From assembly GCA_943330855.2 (NCBI GenBank), contig CALQJI020000050.1:1-37212 (forward strand): a stretch of 37,212 nt of DNA. The letters are read 5' to 3'. The notes beneath the pieces are model-generated. The model was given only the letters and a program-made list of their open reading frames with translations. It was not told where the DNA came from and did not search any database. Positions 8,422-18,900 of this stretch are shown here, one piece after another. The translations under genes were made by a program, and so were the position numbers. Within the stretch, counting starts at the first letter, position 1. Each line of letters opens with the position of its first letter. The stretch is from Klebsiella pneumoniae (GTDB lineage Bacteria; Verrucomicrobiota; Verrucomicrobiia; Limisphaerales; SXTU01).

Positions 8422-10953
8422 ATGGATAAAATAGTCGTGAGAAAATCGCTCGCCACATCATTCGTGAAATCGCTGTTCACGATGTTACTCGCCGGGATTC
8501 TCCCGGCCGCATTTGCAGCCACGGCCCCGCTGGCGACGCCGTTGCCACGGGAGAAAATGCAGCCCTTTCTCCAAGAGTATTGCATTCGCTGCCACGGGCC
8601 GGAGAAACAGAAGGGGCAGGTCCGCTTCGACACGGCGACTTGGGAAATCACGGGCAACGACGCGGCGCAGCGCTGGCAGGATGTGCTCGATATGCTCAAC
8701 GGCGGTAACATGCCGCCCAAAGAGGAACCCCGCCCCGACTCGGCCAAACTCGCCGCGATGCTCGGCACGCTCACGGATTCCCTCCTGCTCGCACGCAAAC
8801 GCCTCACCGATCACGGCGGCGAGATCGCGATGCGGCGGCTGAACCGCCGGGAGTATGTGAGCACGATTCGCGAGTTGTTCGGTTTCGACGTGCCGCTGGC
8901 GATGCTCCCCGAGGATGGCGACGGGCAGCCGTTTGACACGGTGGGCAAGGCGCAGTTCTTCGCCTCGTCGCATTTCGACAAGTATCTGGAGCTGGGCCGC
9001 GAAATCCTGGCGCACGGGTTTGAGTGGGCGGGCAAGCCGCGCGCGGAGCCCACGATTTCCCCGGTGGAACCGGAGGAGCGGGTGACGAAACCCGTGCGCG
9101 CCGCGCTGGCCGAACTGGACCGCAAGATGGGGCTGAAAAACGAAGGCAAAACGTGGAAGGAGATCGGCTTCGAGGACGAGGGCGAGATGAAGATATTCCT
9201 CGACCAGTTCGGCACGCGCGCCGGGAAGCCCCGGCAATACCTGGCGCTCCCGTTTGTCGAGCGCGGCATCTACCTCACGGACGTCAACAATGAGACCCGC
9301 CGCTACGGGACCAATCGCGAGAGCGATCCGCGCGGCACCTACCGTTTCCGAATCCGCGCCGGGTTGCACGGAACACCGCCGGAGATTCGGCAGTTTGTCT
9401 GTGTCACCGACCGGGAAGGCATCGTCGGCGTGGTGAAAATCAAGGGCACTCCGGCGCAGCCAGAGACTGTGGAGCTGACCTATCGTCCGAAGGTGCAGCA
9501 CAAAAGTGTCAGCCTCTTTGTCGAAGAGAACCGCGCCGACATTCGGGTGCTGGACAGCTACATCAAGAAGCTGGGCGAAGGCGGTGAGTGGGCCTCGATC
9601 TGGATCGACCAGCTTGAAATTGAAGGCCCCTTCTATGACCGGGAGCGGGCGTTTTTTGAGACGTTGATCCATCCCGAGGCCCCGGTGCGAGGGAAGACCC
9701 AGAGTGCGTGGACCGATGCCACGGCCCGCCAACTGATCGAGCAGTTTGCGTTCACGGCCTTTCGCCGCCGGGCACCGGCCCCGGCGTTTGTGGACCAGTT
9801 GGTCGGGCTGTTTGAGAAGAATCGCGCCGCCGGAGATAAGTTCGCGAAGGCCATGGGCGAAGTGCTGGCCGTGGTGCTGGCGTCGCCGGGCTTCCTTTTC
9901 ATTCAGGAGGCCGGCGAGCCGCAGGGAAGGAAGCGGACGCTCGACGCGCGCGAGTTCGCCATCCGGCTGGCCTATTTTCTTTGGAGCAGCCCGCCCGACG
10001 CAGCGCTGTATCAGTGCGCCGATGATGGCTCGCTCATCCGGCCCGAAGTGCTGAAGGCGCAGGTGGACCGACTGCTCGACGATCCGAAAGCCGCGCGATT
10101 TTTCACGGGGTTCACCAGCCAGTGGGCCGCGCTGCCGCGCTTCGATGCCATCACGGTCAATGAGGTGGAGCATGTGCGCTTCAACCGGGGTCTGCGCCAT
10201 TCCGCCTCCCGCGAGGTGCTGGAGTTTTACCAGATGCTGGTGAAGGAGAACCTGCCGGCGGCGCGTTTAATCAGCTCCGACTTTGTCGTGATCAACGCGC
10301 AGCTCGCCGAGCACTACGGCCTTCCGGGTGTCACGTCGGATGCGTTTCAAAAGGCCAGCCTGCCCGCCGGTTCCCCCCGCGGTGGCTTGCTCGGGCAGAC
10401 CGCGTTTCTCACGCTGGGCTCCAATGGCGAACGCTCCTCGCCCGTCATTCGCGGCGCGTTGGTCATGGAGAAGCTGCTGCATGACAAGCCCGCGCCGCCG
10501 CCGCCCAATGTCCCTGAACTCGGCGCTGCCTCCAAAACTCCGGCGACCAATCGCGACATGGTCCGGCTCCATCAATCGCGGCCGCAATGCGCTTCCTGCC
10601 ACCAGAAAATGGATGTCATCGGCTTCGGGCTGGAAAATTTCGATGTCATCGGCAAATGGCGTGACACCGAACAAGTGGGCCGGAAACAAGTGCCCATCGA
10701 GCCGGGCGGAACCCTGCCCAACGGGGCCGCGTTCCAGGACGTCGCGGGCCTGAAGGCGGTCCTCCTAGCCCACGACCACCGCCTCGCCGAGGAGCTGGTC
10801 GAGGCGATGCTCGCCTATGGGCTTGGTCGGACGATTGAGTTTTCTGACAAAGATGCCGTCGCCGCCATGCTCGCGAAGCTCAAGCCCGACGGCTATCGCG
10901 TTCGCTCGATGCTTCACGAAATCACCACCAGCCCGTTGTTCCGCACCAAGTAA
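8422..10953 (+). CDS. DUF1592-family multidomain cytochrome protein (PSD3/DUF1587, DUF1592, DUF1588, DUF1585)
   Basis: This 843-residue protein has a signal peptide (about residues 1-33, ending ILPAAFA|AT). A cytochrome c-like domain has haem motif CIRCH at 54-58 and NGGNMPPKEE downstream. The DUF1587 block is MRRLNRREYVSTIRELFG near 135-150, then LPEDGDGQPFDTVG. The DUF1592 region includes FAIRLAYFLWSSPPDA. The DUF1588 region contains a second CxxCH (CASCH, 723-727) within QKMDVIGFGLENFDVIG. The DUF1585 end reads MLHEITTSPLFRTK. These proteins are exported haem proteins of unknown reaction, typically paired with DUF1552, which follows 12 bp later. A GTG five codons downstream is an alternative start. 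Confidence 0.92.
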   Translation: MDKIVVRKSLATSFVKSLFTMLLAGILPAAFAATAPLATPLPREKMQPFLQEYCIRCHGPEKQKGQVRFDTATWEITGNDAAQRWQDVLDMLNGGNMPPKEEPRPDSAKLAAMLGTLTDSLLLARKRLTDHGGEIAMRRLNRREYVSTIRELFGFDVPLAMLPEDGDGQPFDTVGKAQFFASSHFDKYLELGREILAHGFEWAGKPRAEPTISPVEPEERVTKPVRAALAELDRKMGLKNEGKTWKEIGFEDEGEMKIFLDQFGTRAGKPRQYLALPFVERGIYLTDVNNETRRYGTNRESDPRGTYRFRIRAGLHGTPPEIRQFVCVTDREGIVGVVKIKGTPAQPETVELTYRPKVQHKSVSLFVEENRADIRVLDSYIKKLGEGGEWASIWIDQLEIEGPFYDRERAFFETLIHPEAPVRGKTQSAWTDATARQLIEQFAFTAFRRRAPAPAFVDQLVGLFEKNRAAGDKFAKAMGEVLAVVLASPGFLFIQEAGEPQGRKRTLDAREFAIRLAYFLWSSPPDAALYQCADDGSLIRPEVLKAQVDRLLDDPKAARFFTGFTSQWAALPRFDAITVNEVEHVRFNRGLRHSASREVLEFYQMLVKENLPAARLISSDFVVINAQLAEHYGLPGVTSDAFQKASLPAGSPRGGLLGQTAFLTLGSNGERSSPVIRGALVMEKLLHDKPAPPPPNVPELGAASKTPATNRDMVRLHQSRPQCASCHQKMDVIGFGLENFDVIGKWRDTEQVGRKQVPIEPGGTLPNGAAFQDVAGLKAVLLAHDHRLAEELVEAMLAYGLGRTIEFSDKDAVAAMLAKLKPDGYRVRSMLHEITTSPLFRTK

Positions 10954-10965
10954 TCCTCCCGCCCT

Positions 10966-12270
10966 GTGAACTCATTTATCACCGACTCCACGACCCGCCG
11001 CTCGTTTCTGCGTTACGGCCGCTACCTGCTCGCGGTGCCGTTTCTCGAAACGTTCGCGACCGCCAAAGCCGCCGCCGCCCGGCCGCCGAAGCGCATGATT
11101 TTTCTCGGCGGCGGATTCGGCTTCACCAAGGAGACGTTCTACCCGGAGCAGGCCGGGCGTTTCGCCGAGATTGGCCTCACCGAGGGACTCGAACCGCTGA
11201 AACGTCATCTCCACGACCTCACGATGGTGACCCGCCTCACCAATCTGGGCGCGTCCGACCCGCACGGCGGCAGCGTCTCCTATCTCACCGGGGCAAATGT
11301 CGAAGGCACGGCCGGGAAACGCTTTTTCAACTCCATCTCGTGCGACCAAGTCGCGGCCAAACACCTCGGCAAGGAGACGCGCTTCCCGTCGCTCGTCCTC
11401 TCGGCGTCAGAATCCGACGGCAGCCAAAACTCCGGTCACGGCGCGGGCCTCTCGCTCTCGTGGGACGACAGCGGCAATCCGATTCCAGGAGTCACCACCC
11501 CGCTGGAACTCTATCGCACGCTCTTCGCGCAAAAGACTGATTCCCGCGCCGAGCTCGACGCGCGCCTGCGGAAAAAGCAGAGCATCCTCGACATCGTCCG
11601 GCTCGACGGCGGATCAATGAAACGCACCCTCAGCCAAAACGACCAGGAGAAGCTGGACGAATATTTCCAAGGTGTCCGGCAGGTCGAACTAGGCCTCGAA
11701 CGGCAGGCGAAGTGGGCGGGAATCCCCAAGCCCAACGCACCGTTTTCCCTGCCTACCAACACCCTGCCGGGCGAAGCGGAAATTAAGCTGATGTATGACA
11801 TGGTCATCGCCGCGCTCCAGACCGACACGACCCGCGTCGTAACCTATCGGCAGCCGGTCTGCTCCATGCTGGCCGGCATGGGAAGCTCTCTGAAGGCGCA
11901 CTCCCTCAGCCACTATGGATTCTCCGAGCCGCGCAAGGACGCCTCGCGCCAGCGCGACCGCAAGTGCTCTGAGTTGTTCAGCCATTTCCTGGACCGGCTC
12001 AAAGCTGCCAAAGACATGGATGGCAGCCGCCTCTACGACCAGTGCATCGTCAGCTACGGGACCAACCTGCGGTCCGGCCACGAGCTGAAAAACCTGCCCG
12101 CCATTCTATCCGGCGGGGGCGCACCGCACATCAAACACGGCAGTCACATCGTGCTACGAAAAGAAGAAACCCCGCTCGCGAATTTGTGGCTTACCTTGCT
12201 CCAACAGGCGGACATTCCCCTCGATAAGTTCAGTCACAGCACCGGAACTCTGCCGGAACTGCTCGGCTAA
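10966..12270 (+). CDS. DUF1552 protein, Tat-exported, GTG start
   Basis: The 434-residue product starts with GTG, chosen because it places a twin-arginine motif (TTRRSFLRYG, Arg 11-12) and hydrophobic stretch at the N terminus. Family signatures are PKRMIFLGGGFGFTKETFYP, DPHGGSVSYLTGANVEGT, the helical VRLDGGSMKRTLSQNDQEKL segment and a C-terminal HSTGTLPELLG. DUF1552 is related to DUF1501 (phosphatase/sulfatase-like fold) and its reaction is unknown. It forms a pair with the upstream DUF1592 gene (12 bp gap). The same two-gene pair recurs at 29823-33562 with low visible similarity, so the two pairs are not a recent duplication. Confidence 0.9.
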   Translation: MNSFITDSTTRRSFLRYGRYLLAVPFLETFATAKAAAARPPKRMIFLGGGFGFTKETFYPEQAGRFAEIGLTEGLEPLKRHLHDLTMVTRLTNLGASDPHGGSVSYLTGANVEGTAGKRFFNSISCDQVAAKHLGKETRFPSLVLSASESDGSQNSGHGAGLSLSWDDSGNPIPGVTTPLELYRTLFAQKTDSRAELDARLRKKQSILDIVRLDGGSMKRTLSQNDQEKLDEYFQGVRQVELGLERQAKWAGIPKPNAPFSLPTNTLPGEAEIKLMYDMVIAALQTDTTRVVTYRQPVCSMLAGMGSSLKAHSLSHYGFSEPRKDASRQRDRKCSELFSHFLDRLKAAKDMDGSRLYDQCIVSYGTNLRSGHELKNLPAILSGGGAPHIKHGSHIVLRKEETPLANLWLTLLQQADIPLDKFSHSTGTLPELLG

Positions 12271-12291
12271 CGGTTCACATTTCACCCCTGC

Positions 12292-14040
12292 ATGAAGCTA
12301 ATCCTCCCTGTGCTCACCGCCCTGCTGCTGTCTCAGTTGGCCCTGCTCTGCGCCGCCGAGGCGCTGCGAACAGTGCCCCCGTCCGTCACGCAGGTGTGGG
12401 CTGGCTACGACCCCAACCAAGGCGATTTCAAAGAGGCGATCATCAAGCAGGAAACCCGCGATGGAATCACGAGCCGCGATTCCTACATCAGCGCGTATGT
12501 GCTGGGTGAGGAGATCCGCGTTTACTGTCGCTACAGCGTCAAGGCCGGCGCGACGAAAGCCCCCGGCTTGCTGGTCGTGCATGGCTGGATGGGCGCGGCG
12601 AACGCCGACCCCAAGTTCGTCAAAGACGGCTGGGCGGTCATGGCTCACGACTACTGCGGCCAGACACGCGACCGCCCGCACTTCACGAAGTATCCCGAGC
12701 GCCTGAAGCACGGGAACATGGACGCCAAGGTCGCCGGCCCGGTGCGCTCCACGATGCTGAATGGCAAGGACATCACTGACCCCAAGCAAACCTCCGACTA
12801 CCTCTGGTATGCGATCCAGCGCCGCGTGTTGAGCTATCTCGAGCAGCAGCAGGAAGTGGATCGCACGCGTCTCGGAGCCACGGGCTACTCGTATGGCGGC
12901 ACGCTCATGTGGCACCTCGGCACCGATCCGCGCGTGAAGGCGGTCGTGGCGCACTTCGGCATCGGCTACAACGAGTATTACCGGAACAAGCAGGTGTGGC
13001 TGTATAACGTCCCCTACGTCGAGCCGCCGAAATCTTCTGGAGAGGAAATCTACCTCGCCGCCATCGCCTCCGAGGCCTACGTGCCCTACATGACAGCGGC
13101 CACGCTGTTCTTGAACGGATCCAACGACCATCACGGCGGCCACGAACGTGGGCTGGAGAGTTTTAAGAAGTTTCGCCCCGGCGTGCCGTGGGCCTTTGCC
13201 ATCCAGGCGCGCGGCCATCACGACACCGACAAGATCGAGCACAACACCAAGTTCTGGCTCGAGAAGCATGTGCTCGGCAAGGCCGTGACCTGGCCCGAGC
13301 ATCCGAAGTCCGAAATCAAACTCGATGCCGCCGGCGTCCCCGAACTCATCATCACTCCGGCCTCGCCGGACAAAGTGCGGAAGGTCGAGGTGTTTTACGC
13401 GCTCAAGAACCCGTGCAGCTTCCAACGCGCTTGGCGCGACACCGCCAGCGTGCGCCAGGGCGACCGCTGGCTCGCCAAAATGCCCGTGCTCAACGTGGAC
13501 GACTACGTCTTCGGCTACGCCAACCTCACCTACGACACCACCATCGTCCGCTCCACCGACTTCAACGCCGCCATCCCCGCCAAGCTCGGCAACGCCAAAG
13601 CCACCGACCACCCCTCGGACAACCTTTCCAGCAGCGGCTACGGCGCCTGGACGAACATCGCCGAGGTCGAAGGGCCGAAGGGCATCAAAGGCTTCCGCTC
13701 CACCAGCAACAGCCAGCGCGGCAGCGGCACCGAGCAACTGCACGACCCGAAATGGAAAGCCCCCGCCAACGCGCGACTGGCCTTCAAGTTCTACTGCACC
13801 GAGCCGCAAACCGTCATCCTCACCGGCGGTGACCACCACACCGTAGAGCTTGAAATCACCGCCTCCGACGCATGGCAGGAAATGGTCATCCCGGCGGCGC
13901 GACTCACCCACCGAGTCACCCAAAAGCCGATGCAGGACTGGTCCGCAGTGGGCAAGCTCCACTTTCAGCCCAAGCCGGGCTCCGACCTCACCAAAATTCT
14001 CTTCGCCGAGTTCAAGTGGGTGCTGGGCGACCAACAATAA
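12292..14040 (+). CDS. Secreted alpha/beta-hydrolase esterase (acetyl-xylan-esterase/dienelactone-hydrolase-like) with extra C-terminal domain
   Basis: The 582-residue protein has a signal peptide at about 1-22 (LALLCAAEA). The hydrolase core shows the oxyanion-region motif LLVVHGWMG, nucleophile elbow GYSYGG with Ser200, Asp279 in NGSNDHHGG as acid candidate and His309/His310 in ARGHHDTD as base candidate. From about residue 340 a C-terminal beta-rich region follows, homologous in layout to the end of the truncated gene at the left edge. Family members remove acetyl or other ester groups from carbohydrates; this product would act in the periplasm or outside. It lies between the DUF1552 gene (21 bp) and a sulfatase (28 bp), which supports a role in unmasking a decorated polysaccharide. 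Confidence 0.83.
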   Translation: MKLILPVLTALLLSQLALLCAAEALRTVPPSVTQVWAGYDPNQGDFKEAIIKQETRDGITSRDSYISAYVLGEEIRVYCRYSVKAGATKAPGLLVVHGWMGAANADPKFVKDGWAVMAHDYCGQTRDRPHFTKYPERLKHGNMDAKVAGPVRSTMLNGKDITDPKQTSDYLWYAIQRRVLSYLEQQQEVDRTRLGATGYSYGGTLMWHLGTDPRVKAVVAHFGIGYNEYYRNKQVWLYNVPYVEPPKSSGEEIYLAAIASEAYVPYMTAATLFLNGSNDHHGGHERGLESFKKFRPGVPWAFAIQARGHHDTDKIEHNTKFWLEKHVLGKAVTWPEHPKSEIKLDAAGVPELIITPASPDKVRKVEVFYALKNPCSFQRAWRDTASVRQGDRWLAKMPVLNVDDYVFGYANLTYDTTIVRSTDFNAAIPAKLGNAKATDHPSDNLSSSGYGAWTNIAEVEGPKGIKGFRSTSNSQRGSGTEQLHDPKWKAPANARLAFKFYCTEPQTVILTGGDHHTVELEITASDAWQEMVIPAARLTHRVTQKPMQDWSAVGKLHFQPKPGSDLTKILFAEFKWVLGDQQ

Positions 14041-14068
14041 AGCCCCAAAACGCATTCCCTACCTCTCG

Positions 14069-15499
14069 ATGAAACCCACCCTTGCCCTCCTCGCCACCCT
14101 GCTGCTCGCGCCGCTGGCTGCCTTCCCCGCCGCCGCCCCAACGTCCGCCCGGCCCAACATCCTCTTCATCTTCGCCGACGACCAGCGCGCGGACACCATC
14201 GCCGCGCTCGGCAACCCCGTCATCAAGACGCCGCACCTCGACCGCCTCGTGCGCAGCGGCGTGGCGTTCAACCGCGCCTACATGCAAGGCGGCCTCAACG
14301 GCGCGACCTGCGTGCCCTCCCGCGCCATGCTCCTCTCCGGGCGGAACCTCTTCCACATTGACGAGAAGCTGATGCGCGACTCGACCTGGCCGGAAGCCTT
14401 CGGTCAGGCTGGCTACACCACCTTCGTCAGCGGCAAGTGGCACAACGGCGATGCCTCCCTCGCACGCAGCTTCAAGCACGCCCGCTCCATGTTCACCGGC
14501 GGCATGACGAACCCCATGCAGGCCAAGCTCCGCACCGTGGTGGACGGCAAAGTCGGGGAAGCCAAGCCCACGCCCCACCACGCCTGCCAGGTCTTCGCGG
14601 ACGAAACCATTCGCTTCCTCCAGGAACACAAAGACGGTCCGTTCTTCGCCTACCTGCCCTTCGATGGCCCCCACGACCCGCACATCGTCCCGGACGAATT
14701 TCCGATTCATTACCCCGCCGACCAGATTCCGCTCCCGCCCAACTTCCTGCCCCAGCACCCGTGGGACAACGGCGAGATGACCATCCGCGACGAGCAACTC
14801 CTGCGCTGGCCCCGCCCGCCCGAGCAAGTCCGCGCGATGCTCGCCGAATACTACCGCTACGTCTCCTACCTCGACGCGCAGATTGGCCGCGTGCTCGCGG
14901 CGCTGGACGCCTCGCCCTTTGCGAAGAACACCCTCGTCGTCTTCGCCGCCGACAGCGGCGTCGCGCGCGGCAGCCACGGCCTCATCGGCAAGCAGAACGT
15001 CTATGAACACTCCATGCGCGTGCCCCTCCTCATCAGCGGCCCCGGCATCGCGGTAGGCCGCCGCACCGACGCGCTCTGTTACCTCTTCGATGTGCTGCCC
15101 ACGCTCGGCCAACTCTGCGGCGTCAGCGGCCCGAAGAGCAGCCAAGGCATCCCCTTCACCGCCACCCTCATGAACCCCGCGACCCCCGCGCGCAGCCAGT
15201 TGATGTTGGCCTACAAGAACGTCCAGCGCGCTTACACGAATGGCCGGTGGAAGCTCATCCGCTACCCGCAAGTGGACCGCACGCAGCTCTTCGACTTGCA
15301 GACCGACCCCCACGAGCTGACCAACCTCGCCGACCAGCCCAGACACGCCGCGAAGGTCTCGGAACTCACCGCCTTGCTCGAACAGGAAATGCAACGCAGC
15401 GGCGACCCTGCCACCCTGAAAGTCGCCAACCCTAAGCCCGCCGAGTGGACCCCGCCCAAGCCCGGCGCTGGGGAGCGGAAAGAGCGGAAGCTGAAATAG
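14069..15499 (+). CDS. Secreted formylglycine-dependent sulfatase (choline-sulfatase/iduronate-sulfatase-like)
   Basis: The 476-residue protein has a Sec signal peptide (MKPTLALLATLLLAPLAAFP, cleavage near AAAP). Metal-ligand motif NILFIFADDQRADT is followed by the formylglycine signature CVPSR at residues 81-85. Others are SGKWHNG, FFAYLPFDGPHDPH and a C-terminal RTQLFDLQTDPHELTNL. It belongs to another subgroup than the sulfatase at 6819-8195 (CVPSR against CTPTR, different C terminus), so the cluster has two distinct sulfate-ester specificities. The ATG at 14069 is chosen because it starts the signal peptide; no Shine-Dalgarno motif precedes it. Confidence 0.93.
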   Translation: MKPTLALLATLLLAPLAAFPAAAPTSARPNILFIFADDQRADTIAALGNPVIKTPHLDRLVRSGVAFNRAYMQGGLNGATCVPSRAMLLSGRNLFHIDEKLMRDSTWPEAFGQAGYTTFVSGKWHNGDASLARSFKHARSMFTGGMTNPMQAKLRTVVDGKVGEAKPTPHHACQVFADETIRFLQEHKDGPFFAYLPFDGPHDPHIVPDEFPIHYPADQIPLPPNFLPQHPWDNGEMTIRDEQLLRWPRPPEQVRAMLAEYYRYVSYLDAQIGRVLAALDASPFAKNTLVVFAADSGVARGSHGLIGKQNVYEHSMRVPLLISGPGIAVGRRTDALCYLFDVLPTLGQLCGVSGPKSSQGIPFTATLMNPATPARSQLMLAYKNVQRAYTNGRWKLIRYPQVDRTQLFDLQTDPHELTNLADQPRHAAKVSELTALLEQEMQRSGDPATLKVANPKPAEWTPPKPGAGERKERKLK

Positions 15500-15534
15500 C
15501 GCAGCCATGCGATGCTTGTCATGAAACACAGTCT

Positions 15535-15777
15535 CCCGGTTACTGGATGGTGATGCGCGGCGTGCTCATCGTCACGGACAACCTCAAGGAGTTCCTCGCC
15601 CAGAATCCCGAGCCAATCGCCAAGGGCACGGAATGGAAACTCAGCGACTTGGCCGACGACCTGAAGCGCGGCGGCCAGCACCGCAACTCCCTGGACAAGG
15701 AACCAGTCCTCGACCTACTCGCGTTCCTGCTCGCCGAAGGAAACGCCAAGCACGCCCCCTTCAAGCACACACATTGA
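15535..15777 (+). pseudogene. Internally deleted 3' remnant of a PVC-type dehydrogenase paralogue
   Basis: The frame reads GYWMVMRGVLIVTDNLKEFL, then TEWKLSDLADDLKRGGQHR, then directly LDKEPVLDLLAFLLAEGNAK to the stop. Each part matches the end of the gene at 15964-19857 (HWRVMRGALIV, TEWKLSDFADDLKRVGQHR, LDKEQVLDLLAYLLAEGNAK), but the roughly 125 codons that encode the haem CxxCH domain in that gene are missing, joined in frame at GQHR. Everything upstream of the copper-site end is also gone. It is therefore the doubly deleted relic of a tandem copy. An open frame continues upstream to 15445, inside the sulfatase gene, so no independent start is evident. Confidence 0.75.
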
Positions 15778-15963
15778 GGCTGAGAATCGGCGCAGACTTT
15801 CAGGAGTGGCATCCGGCTCCAGTGCCAAGCCCAGCATCCGCTAGAATGCTCGGCTCGCGGTGCTTGGCGTTTGTCCTCGGCTGCGACCTGCGACCCGAAG
15901 GTCATGCCGGCTGCGCGTTGCGGCTTGCGACCCGGTGAAACGCATGCCAAACCCTGCCACACA

Positions 15964-18900
15964 ATGAAGCGCCTGTTGCCGTCCGTCGCCCTGTTGATGC
16001 TGCTCGTAAAGCACGCCCTCGCCGCCAATTCCCCTGTTGGCCCCGCCATCCCGCTGGCAAAGAACGACACAATCCTCTTCTACGGCAACTCAATGATCGA
16101 GCGGTTGTGCGAGCAGGGTGAACTGGAGGCGCTGGCCCAGCTCGCGGCTCCGGACAAAAAGCTTCGCTTCCGCAGCTTTGCTTGGACCGGTGACGAAGTC
16201 GGCTACCGCCTGCGGCCCGAGGGTTATGAGGCTCACATGAAGGCGCTGCTCGCCCAGTGGCCGGCAAAAGTCGTGATCGCAGGCTTCGGGATGAACGAGG
16301 CGTTTGGCGGCGCGGCGGGGCTCACGGACTTCCGCAAACAGCTGGATGGATACCTTGACCAGATAATCCGGCTTCATCCCGGCGCGAAGCTGGTCCTGCT
16401 TTCCCCGACGGCATTGGAAAAAGGCGGCCAAGTGCTGGATGTCGAGAAGCGCAACAGCGGCGTGGCGGCCTACGCCAAGGTCATCGCCGACACGGCGAAG
16501 GTGCGCGGGGCGCTGTTGGTGGACTTGTTTGCCGCAAGCCAGGCAGCCTACTCGAGGAGCAAAGTCCGCCTGACTTCTAATGGCCTCCATCTCAACGAAG
16601 CGGGGAATCACGAGATGACCAAGACCATTGCGCGAGCCCTGCTCGGCGACGCGGCAGTGGCCAAAGCGGACCCGGCCCGCGTGGCTGAAGTGGTGAAGGC
16701 CGTCGCGCGAAAGAACTACTATGTCGCCGAGGTTGTTCGCCCGAAAAATGCCGACCTCTATTACGGCATCCGCAAGCGCCAGGCCGAGAACAACGCCGAG
16801 ATTCCGCGCTACCACGAGATGATCGCCGCGACCGAAGCCGTGGTGCATGAACTGGCCGCGACTCCCGCCAGGAAATTCGCCGACATCCCGCTGCCGTGGC
16901 TGCCGCCACTGCCGCCGATCAAAGGCCATGACGACGGCAAGAACACTGGGATCATCAAGCCGCCCGCCGAGGCACAGGCGGAATTCAAGGTGGCCAACGG
17001 CTACACCGTGAACCTGTTCGCATCCGAGGTGGAGTTTCCTGACCTGAGAAATCCCGTGCAGATCGCCTTCGACGCACGCGGACGGCTCTGGGTCGTGACG
17101 ATGCCGTCCTTTCCTCACACCGTGCCGGGGCTGCCGCCGCAGGACAAAATCATTGTCCTCGAAGACACCGATCACGATGGCAAGGCGGACAAATGCACCA
17201 CCTTCGCCGAGGGCCTCGACGCGCTCGATGGCGTCGCCTTCACCGAGTGGGGCGTGATCATTTCCGAACAACCGAGGCTCTGGTTGATGACCGACACCAA
17301 CGGCGACGGCAAGGCCGACACGAAGCGCGAGCTGTTCCGCGGCATCGACGTGACCGATTCGCACCACGGCGGAATGATCGCGACCGATCCCATCGGACAC
17401 GTGCTGTTCTGCGACGGCGTGTTTCACCGCTCCACGCTGGAGACGCCGTTTGGCGTGGTGCGCGGTATTGATGCAACGACCTACCGGTTGAACCCGCGCA
17501 CCGGGCGGGTCGAGACCGAGTGGCAAAGCAACACCCCCAATCCATGGAAGATCACCTACGACCGCACCGGAAATATTTTCCAAATGTATGGTGACGGCCT
17601 GCCGCTTGACACGCTGGCGCTCACCTGGACGCCGCTCGGCGTTTATCACCCCTTCGGCTACGGCAACGCCGGCAGCAACGGCAAAGGCTCCGGCATCGCG
17701 AGCATCTCCAGCCCGAATTTCCCCGACGACTACCAGCAAGGCATGGCCAGCGCGTCGCTGCTCGGCAACTACACCGTGTCCTTGTGGAAATACGATTACA
17801 CTCGCGGCAACGTGCGCGGCTCACAGCGGCTCGACGTGATGTCCTCGCCCAACGCCGCGTTTCGGCCCGCGGATCTCGAGTTTGGCTTCGACGGCGCGCT
17901 CTACGTCTCCGACTTCTGCAGCCCGATCATCGGTCACGCCCAGCACCCCATGCGCGACCCGCATTGGGATCACGACCACGGCCGCATCTGGCGCGTCGTT
18001 CACAATGCGAAGCCCGTGGTGAAAAACTTCCCGCGCATCGAGGGAGCGAGCGTGCCCGAACTGCTCACCCTCCTCGGAAGTAACACGCAGGACATTGTTC
18101 GCCATCACGCGCGAATCGAGCTGCGAAAGCAGGGCGCCGCCATGCTGCCGGCTTTGGACAGGTGGGTCGCCGCGCTTGATCGCACGAGACCGGACTTCAG
18201 CCAGTCCGCACTGGAGGCTCTCTTCGTTGCTGAGGGGCTCGAACAGCCCCGGCCCTTGCTGCTGGCCGAGCTCCTTAAGTCTGAATCCTTCCACTATCGC
18301 GCCGCTGCCGTTCGCATGATCCGTTTTCAAGCCGACCGCTTGCCGAACACCGCCGGCCTCCTTCACCAGATGGCCGCCGATCCACACCCGCGCGTGCAGA
18401 TGGAAGTCGTGGATGCCATCGCGCATCTCCGTCCCGCCATGCCCGCCGTCGAGCACGCCTTGCACGGACTCGCCACCACCAACGCCGACGTGCAGCACAT
18501 GCTCGCCGACCTCAAGCACGGCACCAAACCCGCCAAAGGCCGCAGCGTCCCAGTGCTCGAAATTGCGCCCGAGACCCGCCTTGCCCAGTGGCAGGATCTC
18601 GGCAATGGCGCGCGCCGCACCTTCGTCCAGGCCGACGCCGCGCAGCCCGCCGTTCTGTCCGTCCGTCACGGCTACCTCGATATCCTCGTCAACGGCGTCC
18701 AACTGCTCTCCTCCGATTCCATGTGGATCAACGACCAGCAGGTGCAGCTCGATCTCCGCGCCGGCCTCAATGTCATCGACCTCAACTTCCGCAAAGTCAA
18801 AAACCCGCCGCCGGTGTTTCTCTACGACCCGCTCGGTCAACGCCTCACCACCGCACGCCCCGCGGCTGACATCAATCAACTCAACACACTCGCCGCCGAG

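Noticed and set aside
12298..14055. 585-codon minus-strand open frame opposite the second esterase
   Set aside because: Val/Gly/Asp-rich mirror of the plus-strand coding pattern; the plus frame has a signal peptide and catalytic motifs.
13850..14068. N-terminal extension of the second sulfatase into the esterase gene
   Set aside because: The extension overlaps the esterase in another frame and is low-complexity; the ATG at 14069 begins a normal signal peptide.
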